NCBI GenBank assembly: GCA_023144675.1
Contig: JAGLFE010000449.1
Span: 1 to 5,975 of the forward strand
DNA: 5,975 nt
Source: Thiomargarita sp.
GTDB taxonomy: Bacteria > Pseudomonadota > Gammaproteobacteria > Beggiatoales > Beggiatoaceae
Direction of reading: 5' to 3'
In this document: piece after piece, positions 5,907-5,975 of the stretch
Layout of the letters: every line of letters starts with the position of its first letter
Numbering within the stretch: the stretch's first letter is position 1
Made by a program: the position numbers and the translations under genes
Notes under the pieces: model-generated
What the model was told of the DNA's origin: nothing
Seen by the model: the letters and a program-made list of their open reading frames with translations, nothing else
Database searches by the model: none

Positions 5907-5937
5907 TGTTGAGTTACGCTTTGCTAACCCAACCTAC
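5907..5937. repeat. GTAGGTTGGGTT-type palindromic repeat
   Basis: GTTGAGTTA (5908-5916) pairs with TAACCCAAC (5925-5933) at 8 of 9 positions. An inner GC-TTT-GC hairpin (5918-5924) is left after one bulged base, and the element ends in CTAC. On the minus strand it begins GTAGGTTGGGTTAGC, a form I recognise as a family of short palindromic repeats scattered in intergenic DNA of cyanobacteria and large sulfur bacteria. It shares the CCAACCTAC edge with the two 78-bp repeats (116-124 and 719-727). No coding role is seen. Confidence 0.6.
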
Positions 5938-5975
5938 AAAATTATGGTAGTCCTGAACAAAGTAGTGATGGTCTC

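Noticed and set aside
5914..5975. Minus-strand open frame entering from the right edge (DHHYFVQDYHNFVGWVSKA) and stopping in the palindromic repeat
   Set aside because: Only 19 residues are visible, other frames of the same stretch are also open for a while, and the last part is repeat sequence. It might be the end of an upstream gene but is not callable from this window.

Overview
The window reads as accessory DNA from an AT-rich gammaproteobacterium. My best guess is a large sulfur oxidiser of the Thiotrichales (Beggiatoa, Thioploca or Thiomargarita type). The basis is indirect: a long membrane-anchored Hanks-type kinase with a Val/Ala/Ile repeat tail, a short HicB-HicA pair, a multiheme cytochrome, and interspersed GTAGGTTGG-type palindromic repeats. 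No rRNA, tRNA or housekeeping gene fixes the taxon, so this is inference. All four genes lie on the minus strand and are transcribed from right to left.

Layout, right to left. Positions 5715-5975 hold an AT-rich leader with small palindromes and a hairpin repeat (5907-5937). Next is an exported nine-heme c-type cytochrome (3738-5714). A 72-bp gap follows, with a plausible promoter that would give an almost leaderless transcript. A 967-residue kinase gene (762-3665) comes next: an unrecognised N-terminal region, coiled coils, a TPR-like stretch, a Ser/Thr kinase domain, a charged coiled coil and a multi-pass membrane tail. The tail contains a 12-bp tandem repeat. A repeat element (about 646-738) separates the kinase from a hicB-hicA toxin-antitoxin operon (207-615), and a second copy of the element (about 40-133) follows hicA. 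The left edge (5-40) is an exact 36-bp copy of the 3' end of the cytochrome gene.

Two nested direct-repeat structures stand out. First, 36-bp repeats (5-40 and 3737-3772) bracket the kinase and toxin-antitoxin genes, and each copy includes the cytochrome's last heme motif and stop codon. This resembles either integration at the 3' end of a gene or recombination between cytochrome paralogues. Second, an identical 78-bp repeat (56-133 and 659-736) brackets hicBA alone. On the transcribed strand each of these copies folds into an 8-bp hairpin followed by TTTT, so it could terminate transcription after the kinase and after hicA. The right-hand copy may also supply the -35 box of the hicBA promoter.

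No functional link between cytochrome and kinase can be shown from the sequence. The most defensible view is a resident respiratory or electron-transfer gene with a kinase plus toxin-antitoxin cassette placed directly downstream of it.
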